Shown piece after piece: positions 38,201 to 48,600 of a stretch of DNA of 64,000 nucleotides. Under the pieces are notes generated by a model, which was not told where the DNA came from, ran no database searches, and saw only the letters and a list, made by a program, of their open reading frames with translations. The stretch is from NCBI GenBank assembly GCA_021014325.1, contig CM037458.1, positions 21,311,063 through 21,375,062 of the forward strand. Reading direction: 5' to 3'. Source of the DNA: Plazaster borealis (taxonomy: Eukaryota; Echinodermata; Asteroidea; Forcipulatida; Labidiasteridae). The stretch's first letter is position 1, and every line of letters starts with the position of its first letter. The position numbers and the translations under genes were made by a program.

Positions 38201-41200
38201 AGATTTTGTTTTATTTCTCCTCCTAACTTTGTTATCATCTTCACTCCCATCCGAATCAAGAATTGATTTTCTTTGCCTGGATCTATCGAGAGGTGGAGGT
38301 GAACCACCACGGAATCTTGGTTTGGGTTTGGGTTCAGGCGAGCCACTTCTGGATTTAGGCTTCTTGGATACACCCAGAAGATCATCTAAGACAGAGTCTG
38401 TCTCGACTTTTTGTTTCACTTTTTCCGACTTTTTGTTTGTGCTCCCATTCAGGAGATCATCCAATATGGAGGGAGACCTATTTCGCCCTTTAGGCTCTGG
38501 GGAACTGCTGCGTGATTTTGTTTTTCCGCCGCCACTAAGAAGGTCATCCAGTACAGAGTTATTCTTAGAGGTTAACTCTGGGGACTTGGATCCCCTGCTC
38601 ATTGATCCACTCCTTGGTTTTATTTTCCTGCTGCTGACCGGTGACTCCTCAGCTTCACCGGACAAACGTCTTGACCGGGCCTTTGGTTCTGGAGATTTAT
38701 TGCGAGATTTGAATTCTGGCGATTTACTGCGTGCTTTCGATTTTGAGTCATCACCTAGTAAATCATCGAGAATAGATGGTGATCTGGTTTTCCGTCTTGA
38801 CTCTGGGGATTCATTGCGAACCTTTGAGCTTGGCTTTGTTCCAAACAGGTCATCCCCTCTGGAGTCCTTTCTCCTTGGGGTCGTCTTCAGTGGAGCCAGT
38901 CCAAGAAGTTGATCAACTTTGGACTGATCGGACTTCATTCTTGGAGATTCTTTTGATTTGGATACTGAAGAATTCCTTCCTGGAGAATCCAAGTCTATGG
39001 TGCTCGTCCTAGAACGAGGCTTTGGAAGTGGAGTGCTTGCCAGATCCTTTGGGTGATGCACACCATTCCTGGGTGAGGCGTCCACAGCATCAGAGGAGGA
39101 TGACAACCTCCTCTTGGGAGCTTCCTCAGATTTGTCGTTAGATTTTGTTCTAGCACGAGGTATTGGCGAGGGGAGACCCCTTGGGGAGGGAATGCCCTTA
39201 GGTGACCGTAGGCCCCTTGGTGAGGGGGATGGCGATGCATTCCCTTTGGCCTGCTGACGTGGGCTTGCGACGGGGGGAGCCCAAGGTTTGGAGGATCCAG
39301 ACAAGGATGTTTTGCTTTTAGGCGCAGCACTTGAAGTGAACTGAGATAAGAAATCTGAACAGAAAAGAAAAGGAACATAAAAACAGTTTATAATAAGGGA
39401 ATATAAGAAGTTGGAGGTCTTAAACGGCCGTTTTAAATCTGACAACTATTAACCCTAACCCCCATCAGGGTCCCTCCACATACCCTGCCAAATACAACAG
39501 AATGCAACACAGTTGAAATGAGAACCATGCCAAATGCAACAAAATGCAATAAGGGATTTTGTTGCATTGTGCAGGCATGTTGTTTGTGTTAGGACTGAGC
39601 AAGGGGGTTTGCCCTGCTAAATACAACAGTATGCACATAAGTGTAGTGGTGACTACAACAAAATGCAACACCAATATGAAGTCACTTGACTGCTAAATGC
39701 AACAAATTCAGTCAAAAAATGACATCTGAGTTGACTGCCAAATGCAACAGATTACTACAACTTTTACCATTTGGTGTATATTGTTGCATTTAGCATGGTT
39801 AGGGTTTTAATGAAGAAGAAGATGAATGAAGACGTCTAGTTGGCTTATATTCAACAATTAGGCTTCTACAGACCTTATGCATTGACCTCATCAAGCTACC
39901 ATCTTAGAGGTAAACCGATGATGAAACAATGGAAACTCACAGATTTGTACAGCCTCTTTTTGACCTCTAGAAGAGAGGGCGCTCTACTCAAATGACGTCA
40001 TGTGCAAAAGGTCTATTAGGCCTATAGTATGGGGGGCAGAACCATGCAAGGAATGAAATACTATCAACAACAGATTAAAAATAAAACGATCACATACCAG
40101 GAGCCAGTACATGTACATATGGTATTGGCTTTTATAGACTTTCAGACTATTGTAAGAATTTTGCTGATTTTTCTGAGGGCCGACAAATCAGAAATCAGAC
40201 TTAGGTAGGAAGAATATCATGCGCTGACCAGGCTTATGGGCCCAATTTCATAGGGCTGCTTAAGCAAAAAATATTACTTAATGATTTTCTGCTAAGCAGA
40301 AATGAGCAGGAAACCAGTCACAAATGGTACATGTGACAAGGTAGTTTGGCTGGTAACCTTATTCTGGTAAGCATTACTTCTGTTGTGCTTAGCATCTTTT
40401 TGTGCTTAAGCAGCTCTATGAAATTGGGCCCAGGTGGCAGAGGTAAACAAAATTTACGAACCGTCTCCTCCAGCCCCGTCATCTGAGCTAAAATCGCTGT
40501 TACTCTCTTCCGCTGTATCACTCAGCCCAGTGGTCAGTCCTCTCCTCTTTCGATCTTTTAGTTTCATCCGGAGTTCCTCATCAAAGTTATTAGATTTTGC
40601 TCGAGGGTCGGTCGAGCCACCTGGAGAATGTATTTTAAAAGTATACGTTTGATCACTGGCTTTTAGGAAGAGTTCATGCATACCACAGGCATGACATTTG
40701 GCCCTTGGAAAAAGGTAGGGCAAGTAGTACATGTACTTCAGGTTATCAAATCAATCAAAAACATCAGTCCGTGTAAAGCTAAGAACCTTGTGAAGTAATT
40801 TAAAGGCACTGAAACACGTTTGGTAATTGTCAAAGACCAGTGTTCTCACTTGGTGTATCCCAACATATGCATAAAATAACAAGCCTGTGAAAATTTGGGC
40901 TCAATTGGTCATCGAAGTTGCAAGAAAATGATGAAAGAAAAAACACCCTTGTTGTACAAATTTGTGTGCTTTCAGATAAGAATAAAAAACTTCTTACAAG
41001 AAGTTTTTATTATTTTAGTGAGAAATTACCTCTTTCTCAAAAACTATGTTACTTCAGAGGGAGTCGTTTCTCACAATGTTTTATACTATCAACAGCTCTC
41101 CGTTGCTTGTTACCAAATCAGTTTTTATGCTAATATATATTTTGAGTAACTACCAAACAGGTACAGTGCCTTTAACGGAATTACAATAGACATAATATGT

Positions 41201-41769
41201 TCCAGTATTGGTACTATAAATAAATTTATCTTCAAGCAAACTTTGAATCCTCTATCCTGATTGGTCGATCCATAGCAACAAGAGTAAGATATAATCCAAT
41301 AGTAAACGGCCCGCATCAAAACCTGTTATATAACGCGCTATTTTAAAATACGTGTCAAGTTTAATCGTAGAAAAAATATGCAGAAAAATATGCAGAAAAA
41401 TATAGCACATCTGCTTCCCATATCTAACAAGGCAAAAGTCCGAGTTGGACATGGGATGCAGACATGCTATATTTTTCCGTCTGCAACCCATATCCAACTC
41501 ATCCTTCGGCCTCTGGAAGGACGTGGGACGCAGACACGCTATATTTTTCCGTGTTCCACAAGTGCATACGTACGATAACTAATAAAATCTCAGCATTCAA
41601 AATAACACTGTACATACGTTACAGTAAGAACAGTGCAAGATGACCATAAATCAAGCAGTATGTTCTACACACTATAAAACTATAGCTAGAGTTCACAAGC
41701 AACTACAGTATTCTTTGGTCAATAAATAAGAAAAGACAACACTTTATTGACTGTACCTTTTATAGGCAT
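29279..41769 (-). CDS. MAP9: Microtubule-associated protein 9-like (MAP9/ASAP)
   Basis: Minus-strand exons in transcript order: 41769-41757, 40620-40462, 39354-37598, 35101-35064, 34109-33881, 32128-31967, 31150-31005 and 29525-29279, TAG stop. Every junction keeps frame, giving 916 residues; vertebrate MAP9 is about 650. MAP9 binds spindle and ciliary microtubules. The amino end is FDEELRMKLKDRKRRG followed by an acidic serine stretch. The third exon encodes about 586 low-complexity residues with repeated SPEPK-type basic segments and acidic LDDLL or LDSSD segments. The last four exons form a K/E-rich coiled coil with five aromatic-centred repeats (IYDEW, SFHAWKEDK, AFEAWKEDK, AFRRW, AYEDWERK), as in the MAP9 carboxyl half. 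The start is the first ATG in phase, but an upstream exon at 45041-45147 would also join in frame. FBF1-like proteins share LDDLL-type motifs but not the W repeats. Confidence 0.75.
30319..30478. mobile_element. Family A-like MITE, diverged subfamily
   Basis: Ends GGGCCCAATTTCATAAAGCC and the inverse of GGGCCCAATTTCATAAAGCC; the interior is shorter and diverged. Confidence 0.7.
31188..31804. mobile_element. TTAA-flanked foldback MITE, family D
   Basis: TTAA at 31184-31187 and 31805-31808. Starts AGAGGAAGGGAAATGTC and ends with the near inverse. The two halves are inverted copies for most of 617 bp. It lies 34 bases upstream of the acceptor of the MAP9-like exon at 31150. Confidence 0.85.
32173..32538 (+). 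mobile_element. TTAA-flanked MITE, family B
   Basis: TTAA at 32169-32172 and 32539-32542. A perfect 30-bp central palindrome with core CTTCTTGCAAGAAG. MAP9-like intron. Confidence 0.9.
32543..32973 (+). mobile_element. TTAA-flanked MITE, family T, directly adjoining the family B copy
   Basis: It shares the TTAA at 32539-32542 with its neighbour and ends before TTAA at 32974-32977. Inverted ends AGGTAGGGTCATA and TATGACCCTACC. Confidence 0.85.
33440..33730 (+). mobile_element. Retroelement fragment with a CTGACGA...CTAGTCGAAAC hairpin
   Basis: CTGACGA (33457) is followed by a 6-bp stem GACTAG/CTAGTC and GAAACG. This layout is seen at ends of Penelope-like retroelements, which can carry hammerhead ribozymes. 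An unpaired T at 33464 makes an active ribozyme doubtful. No protein similarity was seen. Confidence 0.4.
34202..34503. mobile_element. hAT-like MITE (CAGGGTTCTCC ends), copy 2
   Basis: Exact inverted ends CAGGGTTCTCC and GGAGAACCCTG, typical of hAT-derived elements. Intron of the MAP9-like gene. Confidence 0.75.
34735..34885 (-). mobile_element. tRNA-Asn-like repeat family, partial copy with terminal repeat
   Basis: Begins AATAAACCACAAGGGAAA directly before the family's TTTTGGGTTGAACAAAG end, then GAGCGGGACTTGAACCTC. The tRNA-like part is partly deleted. Confidence 0.65.
35346..35552 (+). mobile_element. SINE, 5'-truncated copy
   Basis: Body GTAGCACCTTGTAAAAAAC through GCTATATAAGAC with an ATTATTATT tail; the tRNA head is missing. 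Confidence 0.7.
35795..35926. repeat. Hairpin MITE, about 132 bp
   Basis: ATGCATCTTTGTGCATTGTC and GCAGAATATAATCAC are mirrored as GTGATTATTATTCTGC and GTGCATs ending ATGCAT. The arms are about 45 bp around a short AT-rich loop. Confidence 0.7.
36118..36330 (+). repeat. Dispersed repeat family G, copy 2
   Basis: GCCGAGTATCA, TTATTTTGATTCTGG and GTCTAGTGGATTTTCTCCCC match copy 1. The upstream 35945-36045 holds an inverted CCACCGG/CCGGTGG pair that may belong to the same element. Confidence 0.6.
36650..36805 (+). repeat. Dispersed repeat family H
   Basis: GGTGTAGG, TAATAGACTTTTCAG, AGGGCCGATAAA and TAGGAAGAATAACATGC recur in order near 21735-21860 and 40095-40220. A remnant is at 33091-33130. 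Confidence 0.6.
37047..37080. repeat. CAAA microsatellite
   Basis: About eight CAAA units in an intron of the MAP9-like gene. Confidence 0.9.
37135..37372 (-). mobile_element. tRNA-Asn-like repeat family, near full length
   Basis: TTTTGGGTTGAACAAA, then CAACTGAGCTATCTAGCCC, GGCGGTCTCCCC and TGGGAAGCGGTAGCAGAGG in family order. Confidence 0.75.
39448..39811. mobile_element. Family E repeat with TGCAACA words
   Basis: The imperfect inverted ends are ATTAACCCTAACCCC and GGTTAGGGTTTTAAT. The interior is full of CAAATGCAACA words on both strands. Most of it recurs at 44700-44890. Confidence 0.6.
40095..40220 (+). repeat. Dispersed repeat family H, second copy
   Basis: GGTATTGGCTTTTATAGACT, GAGGGCCGACAAATCAGAAA and GGTAGGAAGAATATCATGC. 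Intron of the MAP9-like gene. Confidence 0.6.
40238..40433. mobile_element. Family A palindromic MITE
   Basis: GGGCCCAATTTCATAGGGC and the matching inverted end; full length. Intron of the MAP9-like gene, 30 bases from an exon boundary (40462). Confidence 0.8.
40804..41171 (+). mobile_element. TTAA-flanked MITE, family B
   Basis: TTAA at 40800-40803 and 41172-41175. The hairpin core is CTTCTTACAAGAAG, slightly imperfect. First intron of the MAP9-like gene. Confidence 0.9.
41370..41565. repeat. Local repeats of GCAGACA(T/C)GCTATATTTTTCCG
   Basis: The CGCTATATTTTTCCGT block occurs twice on this strand and its inverse AATATAGCACATCTGC nearby. CATATCCAACTC and GAGTTGGACATG are also mirrored. 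Confidence 0.6.
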
Positions 41770-42104
41770 CTTGCTAAGCTGTTCTTCAATTTCAAAAATC
41801 AAAAGTCAAAGCCGGCGTCTTCTCAGTTGATAAATCGTTCATCTCATCAGGGTGGTGTTGCTACACGTACCGTTTATCTGTATCAAATTATATAATGTTT
41901 AATGTTTGAAATTATCTTAAAATTTTCCCTTAGAAAAAAAAACCCTTTCTTAGCTTTTTCTATTGCCAGTTAAAAAATCCAATACTTTATATCTTTTATA
42001 AGAAGATCGATTAGGAATTATAATGGTTGGCAGAAATCTTGATCTTCATTCTGGGCCTGATTTTCCTTAACCCTAATCCCCATTACCTAGGGTCCCTCTA
42101 CACC

Positions 42105-42843
42105 TAGCCCCATTAATAGTGCCAAAACTCTGGACTTCCTCCGATCGTTGGCCATACGCCCATGTACCTCCAGGAGGTGACATTTGTTTTCGAAAAGAAA
42201 CTCACGTTTTTATGCCGAGATTTTTTCCCCAGTTGTCACTTATTGTAGCTCATTTGTGGACAGCACATTAAGTCGAAAAAGTGCGCGCTTGTTTTGGTGT
42301 AATTTATGAAGAAAATCGGGCGGCGTTACTGACACGGTTTGACTGCCCCGGCATCCGTGATGTTTGCTAATGCTCTAGTCTCTCATTCAACTCACCAATA
42401 GCGCCCGCCACGAACACCTGACTTTAGCCCACGAACCGCCCCCGCGCGCTATTGGTGAGTTGAATGAGCGGGTCGTCAGCTGCGCTGTGCGTGAAAGGTA
42501 AACAAGAAACGTCTTTCACCAAGACTGTGGCGGGCGCTATTGGCGAGTTGAATGAGAGACTAGCGCATTAGCAAACATCACGGATGCCGGGCAGTCAAAC
42601 CGTGTCAGTAACGCCGCCGATTTTCTTCATAAATTACACCAAAACGAACGCGCACTTTTTCGACTTAATGTGCTGTCCACAAATGAGCTACAATAAGTTA
42701 CAAAACTGGGGAAAAATCTCGGCATAAAAACATGAGTTTCTTTTCGAAAACAAATGTCACCTCCTGGAGGTACATGGGCGTAGGGCCAAGGATCGGAGGA
42801 AGTCCAGAGTATTGCTTTATTGGCACTATTATTAATGGGGCTA
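42105..42843. mobile_element. Foldback transposon 1 (long inverted arms, 9-bp target duplication)
   Basis: Starts TAGCCCCATTAATAGTGCC and ends with its inverse GGGGCTA. Arms of about 300 bp (42105-42405 and 42540-42843) pair closely over their whole length, around a GC-rich centre. Flanked by CTCTACACC at 42096-42104 and 42844-42852. Long arms and a 9-bp duplication suggest a Mutator-like non-autonomous element. There is no ORF of note. Confidence 0.85.
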
Positions 42844-42852
42844 CTCTACACC

Positions 42853-43809
42853 TAGCCCCATTAATAGTGCCAATACTCTGGACTTCCTCCGATCCTTGGC
42901 CCTACGCCCATGTACCTCCAGGAGGTGACATTTGTTTTTGAAAAGAAACTCACGTTTTTATGCCGAGATTTTTTCCCCAGTTGTCACTTATTGTAGCTCA
43001 TTTGTGGACAGCACATTAAGTCGAAAAAGTGCGCGCTCGTTTTGGTTTAATTTATGAAGAAATTCGGCGGCGTTACTGACACGGTTTGACTGCCCGGCAT
43101 CCGCGATGTTTGCTAATGCGCTATAGTCTTGGTGCAAGGCGTTTCTCGTTTACCTTTCACGAACAGCGCGGCCGACAACCCGCTCATTCAACCGATAGCG
43201 CGCGGGGCGGTTCGTGGGCTAAAGTCAGGTGTTCGTGGCGCGCGCTATTGGTGAGTTGAATGAGCGTCCTCCGATGCCCCGATGTACACAGAGCGCGGCC
43301 ATTTTGGAATGACAAAAATAAAATCATGACGTCGCCGGCCGGCCGGGCTGCAAATTATTTTTTTCCCAGTAAAGGCTAAGATTAGCATACCTCGCTCCCA
43401 TTGGTTGGGGTCCGCATGCAAAAGCATTACAATATCAAATGGAGCAACCGCACAGAATCGTACCCACGTTGGGAAAAAAAATTCGCAGCTCGGCCGGCTG
43501 ATGACGTCATGATTTTATTTTTGTCATTCCAAAATGGCCGCGCTCTGTGTACATCGGGGCATCATCGGAGGAAGTAATTTGGAGGACGCTGAAAAGGTAT
43601 TGTTTGAAATATCGTCTTAAAATGTAATTTATTTCAATATCCAAAACACCACAAGCAAGCTAAGAGTTAGGCGAACACTTTTGGTTGGTTTAAATCGCCG
43701 ACCCGCCCGTGGGAAAGGCGCCATAATTGTTTTTGTCGCGAGCTGAAGAAAAGATGGTCCGGACGTGTGGCCAAAGATTCATGGATCGTTGGCCACATAA
43801 GTGGGGCTA
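42853..43809. mobile_element. Foldback transposon 2 abutting the first
   Basis: It has the same 5' arm (42853-43135) as element 1 and ends GGGGCTA at 43809. It is followed by a third CTCTACACC (43810-43818). The right arm is mostly lost, with a remnant around 43785-43809. The interior holds a second inverted pair, 43268-43335 against 43500-43573 (contains GAGCGCGGCCATTTTGGAA), which suggests another element nested within it. Confidence 0.8.
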
Positions 43810-43818
43810 CTCTACACC

Positions 43819-44699
43819 CTGCCAAATATAGCTATGTTAGAGGTCGCGTGATATTGTAATTCCTATTCTGGCCGCACACAAAAAAGAGGTTTTTCAAATT
43901 AATGTTACTTCGACCAAACATGCTGTCTGAGCTTCAAATTACTCCTGTAGGTCAATAAAACTCTCTTCTTTCATAATCCTTTTGAAAAAAGGCACAAATT
44001 TACCTCACTTTTTCAGACATCAAAAAGATTCAGAGCATGGTCACCGACGCAACTACCGCGAGCGCAGCCATTTTTGAACTTTTTTGATAGAAAAATTTGG
44101 TCACCGTTTTTCAATAAATACCGCCCTCTCTTGACTTCTACCCCCAAAATAACGCCATCTATTGATTGAAAGAGGATTAGGAAGGTTACGGTGCTTTTTT
44201 CCCCATCTCAATCGGTGAAGAAATAAGGTTTTTATGTATTTTTTTACCATTTTGGGCCAAATTTTGACTAAATTTCCCATTTTAAAGGAATGTATACATT
44301 CAGCGACGGTGGGGTATGCTGTCAAACCTATATCAGTTTAATCCTTGTCCATTTTTGAGTATGAAAAGTTGGATTTTGTTCCAGCGCGAGGTCGCGCATG
44401 CAATTTACTGAGGTTTTAATTAAACCAAGTACTCGGTAAAATCTCATTTTTGAACCTTTGAGTGCGCGTTAGGGATAGGGCTGGTAAGCTTTAGTAGTGT
44501 TGGTGGTCTCAATTTAACAATTTCTGTACCTCAGTCGGCGGCCAGAAGGGTGCCGCGTGTTTGTTGTCTTTTGGAAGGCATAACTCATTAACGAAAGCAC
44601 CCATGACAGTGGGGTTTGCACCATTGAATTATTCCTGAGGAGACCTTTAATTTGATGTAAAATTTTAATATATTTGATAAAAAGAAATGTTTACTATAG
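43819..44699. other. Non-coding stretch between transposons
   Basis: Begins CTGCCAAATATAG, a family E-like continuation of the site hit by the foldback elements. The remainder is unclassified. Confidence 0.4.
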
Positions 44700-44890
44700 G
44701 CTAAGTATAACAAAGCTACCAAATACAACAGAAATTCTGTCAGAATATGCAACACAGTTGAAATGAGAACCATGCCAAATGCAACAAAATGAAACAAGGG
44801 ATTTTGTTGCATTGTGCAGGCATGTTGTTTGAGTTAGGACTGAGCAAGGGTGTTTGCCCTGCTAAATGCAACAGCATGCACATAAAGTGT
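44700..44890 (+). mobile_element. Family E repeat, second copy
   Basis: GTTGAAATGAGAACCATGCC and AGGACTGAGCAAGG match the 39448 copy in order. Confidence 0.6.
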
Positions 44891-45040
44891 TGAGCTGTTT
44901 GGAAAGTGGTTCCGTGGTGGGGTGGTCAACTCAAGGACTGCAAAAACTTCCAACAAATAAATTAACAATAACATTACAAAATTAAAACAGGCCCATTTCA
45001 GACAGAGCTAAAATTATGTTTCATGATAAAAACGACTTAC

Positions 45041-45147
45041 AAAGTTGGCTGTTCCAATGAAGTAAGGCAAATCTCCAAATGTATCACCTGCTATTTCTAT
45101 TTTATGGTACACACTGCAGCACTGGTCGTCAATGGAATCTGGCATGT
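45041..45147 (-). CDS. Candidate 5' coding exon, possibly of the MAP9-like gene
   Basis: On the minus strand a pyrimidine-rich TTTAATTTAG acceptor is followed two bases later by ATG. It then runs 35 sense codons (starting MPDSIDDQCC and ending YFIGTANF) to a strong donor GTAAGT at 45040. The exon ends in phase 0. The MAP9-like exon at 41757, if extended back to an acceptor at 41779, adds LSK before MPIK and joins in frame. There is no similarity to vertebrate MAP9 that I can recognise, so it may belong to another transcript or be alternative. Confidence 0.4.
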
Positions 45148-45651
45148 CTAAATTAAAAAAATTGTTTACGCTACACACTAAACACAATAAGGCGAGCAGG
45201 TAAAAAACGCGTCTTGATTGGTCAACTTATTAAACACACACAAACTAATTACCAGCTCAATGCACCAAATATACTTTGTAAATTAATCTAAAATCATTTA
45301 AATATGACTTAAAATATAACATGAGGTGACAATGATACTTTTGAACATTAAATCACTACAAATTACGTGTTTTAGTTGATATTACGTAGCCATAGTTATA
45401 ATTCTATGAGCCAATCAGATCTCTCGTAAAGAAATACATGTGCTCACATTATTCTTTGAGCTCAAAATTTGAATAGAACTGTCTGCCGGCGAGTCGCTGA
45501 AGGAAGTCAACATCAACAACAACACGTGCTTTAATCGTCTGTCTAAACAGACCCAGACAGGAAATTGACTCATTGTTTTTATGCATTGTGATTTCATAGA
45601 TCCCATAGTTCCCAACGAACACTTTAATCCAATCTCCAAAGTTTACTTTCG
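45148..45651. promoter_or_regulatory. Likely divergent promoter between the MAP9-side transcript and the small CxxC-protein gene
   Basis: A minus-strand coding exon starts at 45145 and a plus-strand coding exon at 45652, about 500 bases apart and pointing away from each other. This suggests a shared bidirectional promoter. The interval also holds a 66-codon minus-strand open stretch (about 45445-45650) with plausible composition but no start codon near its beginning. I see no TATA box I would trust. Confidence 0.35.
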
Positions 45652-48600
45652 ATGGAAATTATGCGGAAAAGAAGCTACCATCTTTGTGACAAAAATGTTT
45701 ACGACCGGGACAGTGGTAATGCTGCGCACAAAAGACACATGGAGGTGAACCTCATGCACAGCAGTTCTGTAAGTTTTTTGTTAGTAAAATAATTTCAGTG
45801 ACATGTCAACCAGTAAACTAGGCAGTTATTTAACATTTTATATTTATGGATAGACATACATAGGCTTTGCTTCGTATCACTATGTTTTAGCTTGGGTAGA
45901 ACTAGGTAGAAAAATATATTATAAATTCATTATCAATATCATGATTCATCATCATCATGGACTTGTTTTTTTTTGTAGGCCCTAGTACATTAGCACCTTT
46001 TCCTTTTTATAATATTGTAGTCATGCTTTACTTTTACGTTTTTAGTAATTTAAATTTGAACTAAATTTTGATTTATGTTGAATTCAATATATACTGTTAC
46101 TGGGTATATAGCCCTAGCCCCACAGAGCATCAGGAAGTAGGCCTATGATGATTTTTGGAAAAGAGAAACTCATGTTATTTTGCCGAGTATTTCCAGCGGA
46201 ATGTTGCAGTGGGCGTGTCCGTTTTGACTCGTGAACTGAGACATTACCTTAAACTAATCAAAACACATATGGATATGAAATGTTCACAGAATCGATCTTT
46301 ATTAAATTTAAGAATCAGATATTCGCTTGCCAATAAATAATAAATAAATATTGGGATCCCCACACTCAACGCAACATTAAGAAGCTAGAGCAAGTCCAAC
46401 GAAGCTCAGCTCGTTTTGTCATGCAGGCCTGTGAAATCTCCGCTTTAAAGCGGATATCCGCTTTTTCTTTTTTTGTCGATTTTTTATTTCCGCTTTTTTT
46501 TTCCCCGCTTTTTTTTTTTTTTTTTTTTTTTTTCTTCTTCACTTTTTGGCCTTATATATGCTTGGCAACAGTAATGTACAACTACAATAATGTGAAATAA
46601 GCCTAGTTACTGGATCAATGGGGTGCTCCAATTTGACCAGCGTAAATGCGTGACGCGCGCTCATTTGACGTTCCACGATCATTCTTACATCAAGTAGTGT
46701 TTCAGCTCTTTTTTTAAGGGTCCACTCAAAGGCCTGGTCATGGGAGATTACAGAAGAACAAGCAGTGTCTCTGCCATGCTAGCACACCTTGAATGGCCTT
46801 CTATACAGGAACGTCGCTACCAAAGTCGTCTGCAAACGATGTACAAGATAAGATACAACTTGGTTGACATCCCCTGGAGCACCCACCTGACGCATTCAAC
46901 TACATCAACAAGAGGTCATGGCTCACGATTCAAAATCTCACACACCAGCTCTTCAGCATACGCCAGCTCTTACTTCCCATGTACAATCCGGGACTGGAAC
47001 AACCTCCCTGTCGATCCTGCTGCGTACCCATCCCTCAACGTCTTCAAACTCGTGTTGAGGGACCTCCGGCTGAAGTAACCTACCTCCAGCTTTTTACTCG
47101 CACCTGTACATATCTGCACCTGACACCAATTTTCTGTTGTCTTAGGCCAACCCATGCACACACACGCAGTGCGTACATCTTCAATCATTTGAAGGCTGCA
47201 CTCAAAAGGAAGAAGAAGAAGAAGAATAACCTTTTCAAGTAAAGTTGGTGTAATAAAGATAACTTCATGTAATTTAATCTGATTTTTTTTTCTCTTTTGA
47301 AGGGACAAAAGCGCATGTGCAATGGAGTTTCAAGCTATTTATTACAGCAAGTAGGCCAAACATCGGAGTGTACGGGTATCTCACTCGGTGGAAATGCTTT
47401 CTCGTCAATGAAAAACGACCCGGTTGCCATGGAAACCATGCATGCCACATCTTGCCATTCACACATTCCACTTCCAGCCGATTCTATGCAAAGTTCCAGT
47501 TATGTTATGACTGCTGGAGGAGATGCAACATCTGCAGCATTATCACAGCATTTGGAGGTATTTTTGAAATTGTCTAGGTTCGACCTGTTGTCGTAAATAC
47601 TGGGTGCAAGGTATTATGCGTCGCTTTTTGCGCAACAGCGCCATCACTGATCACTCTAGGCAGCATATTTGACAATAGACCGTGCAAGTCTCGCGCGTAA
47701 TCGAACATTGGGACCTGTTAAAGAGTGCGAGTTTGTTTAAGTTCACGCGTTAAAGCAATGTACGTGGGACCAAAGTGGTCCAAAAATGTTTGAATATGCG
47801 CGAGACTTACACGGTCTATTGTCAACAGAATTTGTTTCACATTTTCAAAAGATGCCCCAAGTTGTATCCCATAATACTTGCAGGGTGCCATGTCAGAGGG
47901 GGGGCTATTTACAATTTGAAGATCAGAACTCATTCAAGCTAGCTTCATTATAAGAAATGGGGGATAAAATATGATAATGTGAGGTCAGGTAGTCAGGTAC
48001 CTTGAATATAAAACTTATTTGTCAAGGGGAAGAAGGTGAGAGAACCTGACTTCCTCTTCCACCTACCCTTCTCAACAAACTTCTAATTTATTTGTTTCTG
48101 TTCCTTTCTTTTTCAGCAGAATCAACAGAGAAAAGTTTGTCAAAGATGCCTTTCAGGAGAATCAGTAAGTAGACAGTGGGGAGGCAGTGGTTGAGAGGGG
48201 GTTGGGTTAAAGTAAAGGGTCCAAGGTAAAATCTCTCTTATCTACATGTATCACCCATGTATCTTTCCCAAGACAAGTGCAATCCTTCGTCTTGTTGAGC
48301 GAAAAAGGTGGCGTTAGTATTTTAGAAAAAACTGGTGAAACTTTCACCACCAGAGGTTTAGGATGATTCTACCAATTTTAAAACCATTTTGGGGGTTGAA
48401 CAAAGAAAAATTGACTAGAGGGGGACTTGAACCTGCAACCTCCGGATTAACGTGTCGGCGCTCTACCGACTGAGCTATCTAGTCCTATGTTGGCGGTCTC
48501 CCTATTTTGTCAATATCTTTGTTTGAGGTGCCAGTCGGTAGCCATTCAACTTGTAATTGCCGCATAGCCAAGAATCACACCCAAGGTTATGATACAACCT

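Noticed and set aside
38229..38912. 227-codon plus-strand ORF
   Set aside because: It is antisense to the large MAP9-like exon. Its Ser/Leu-rich composition mirrors the SPEPK repeats.
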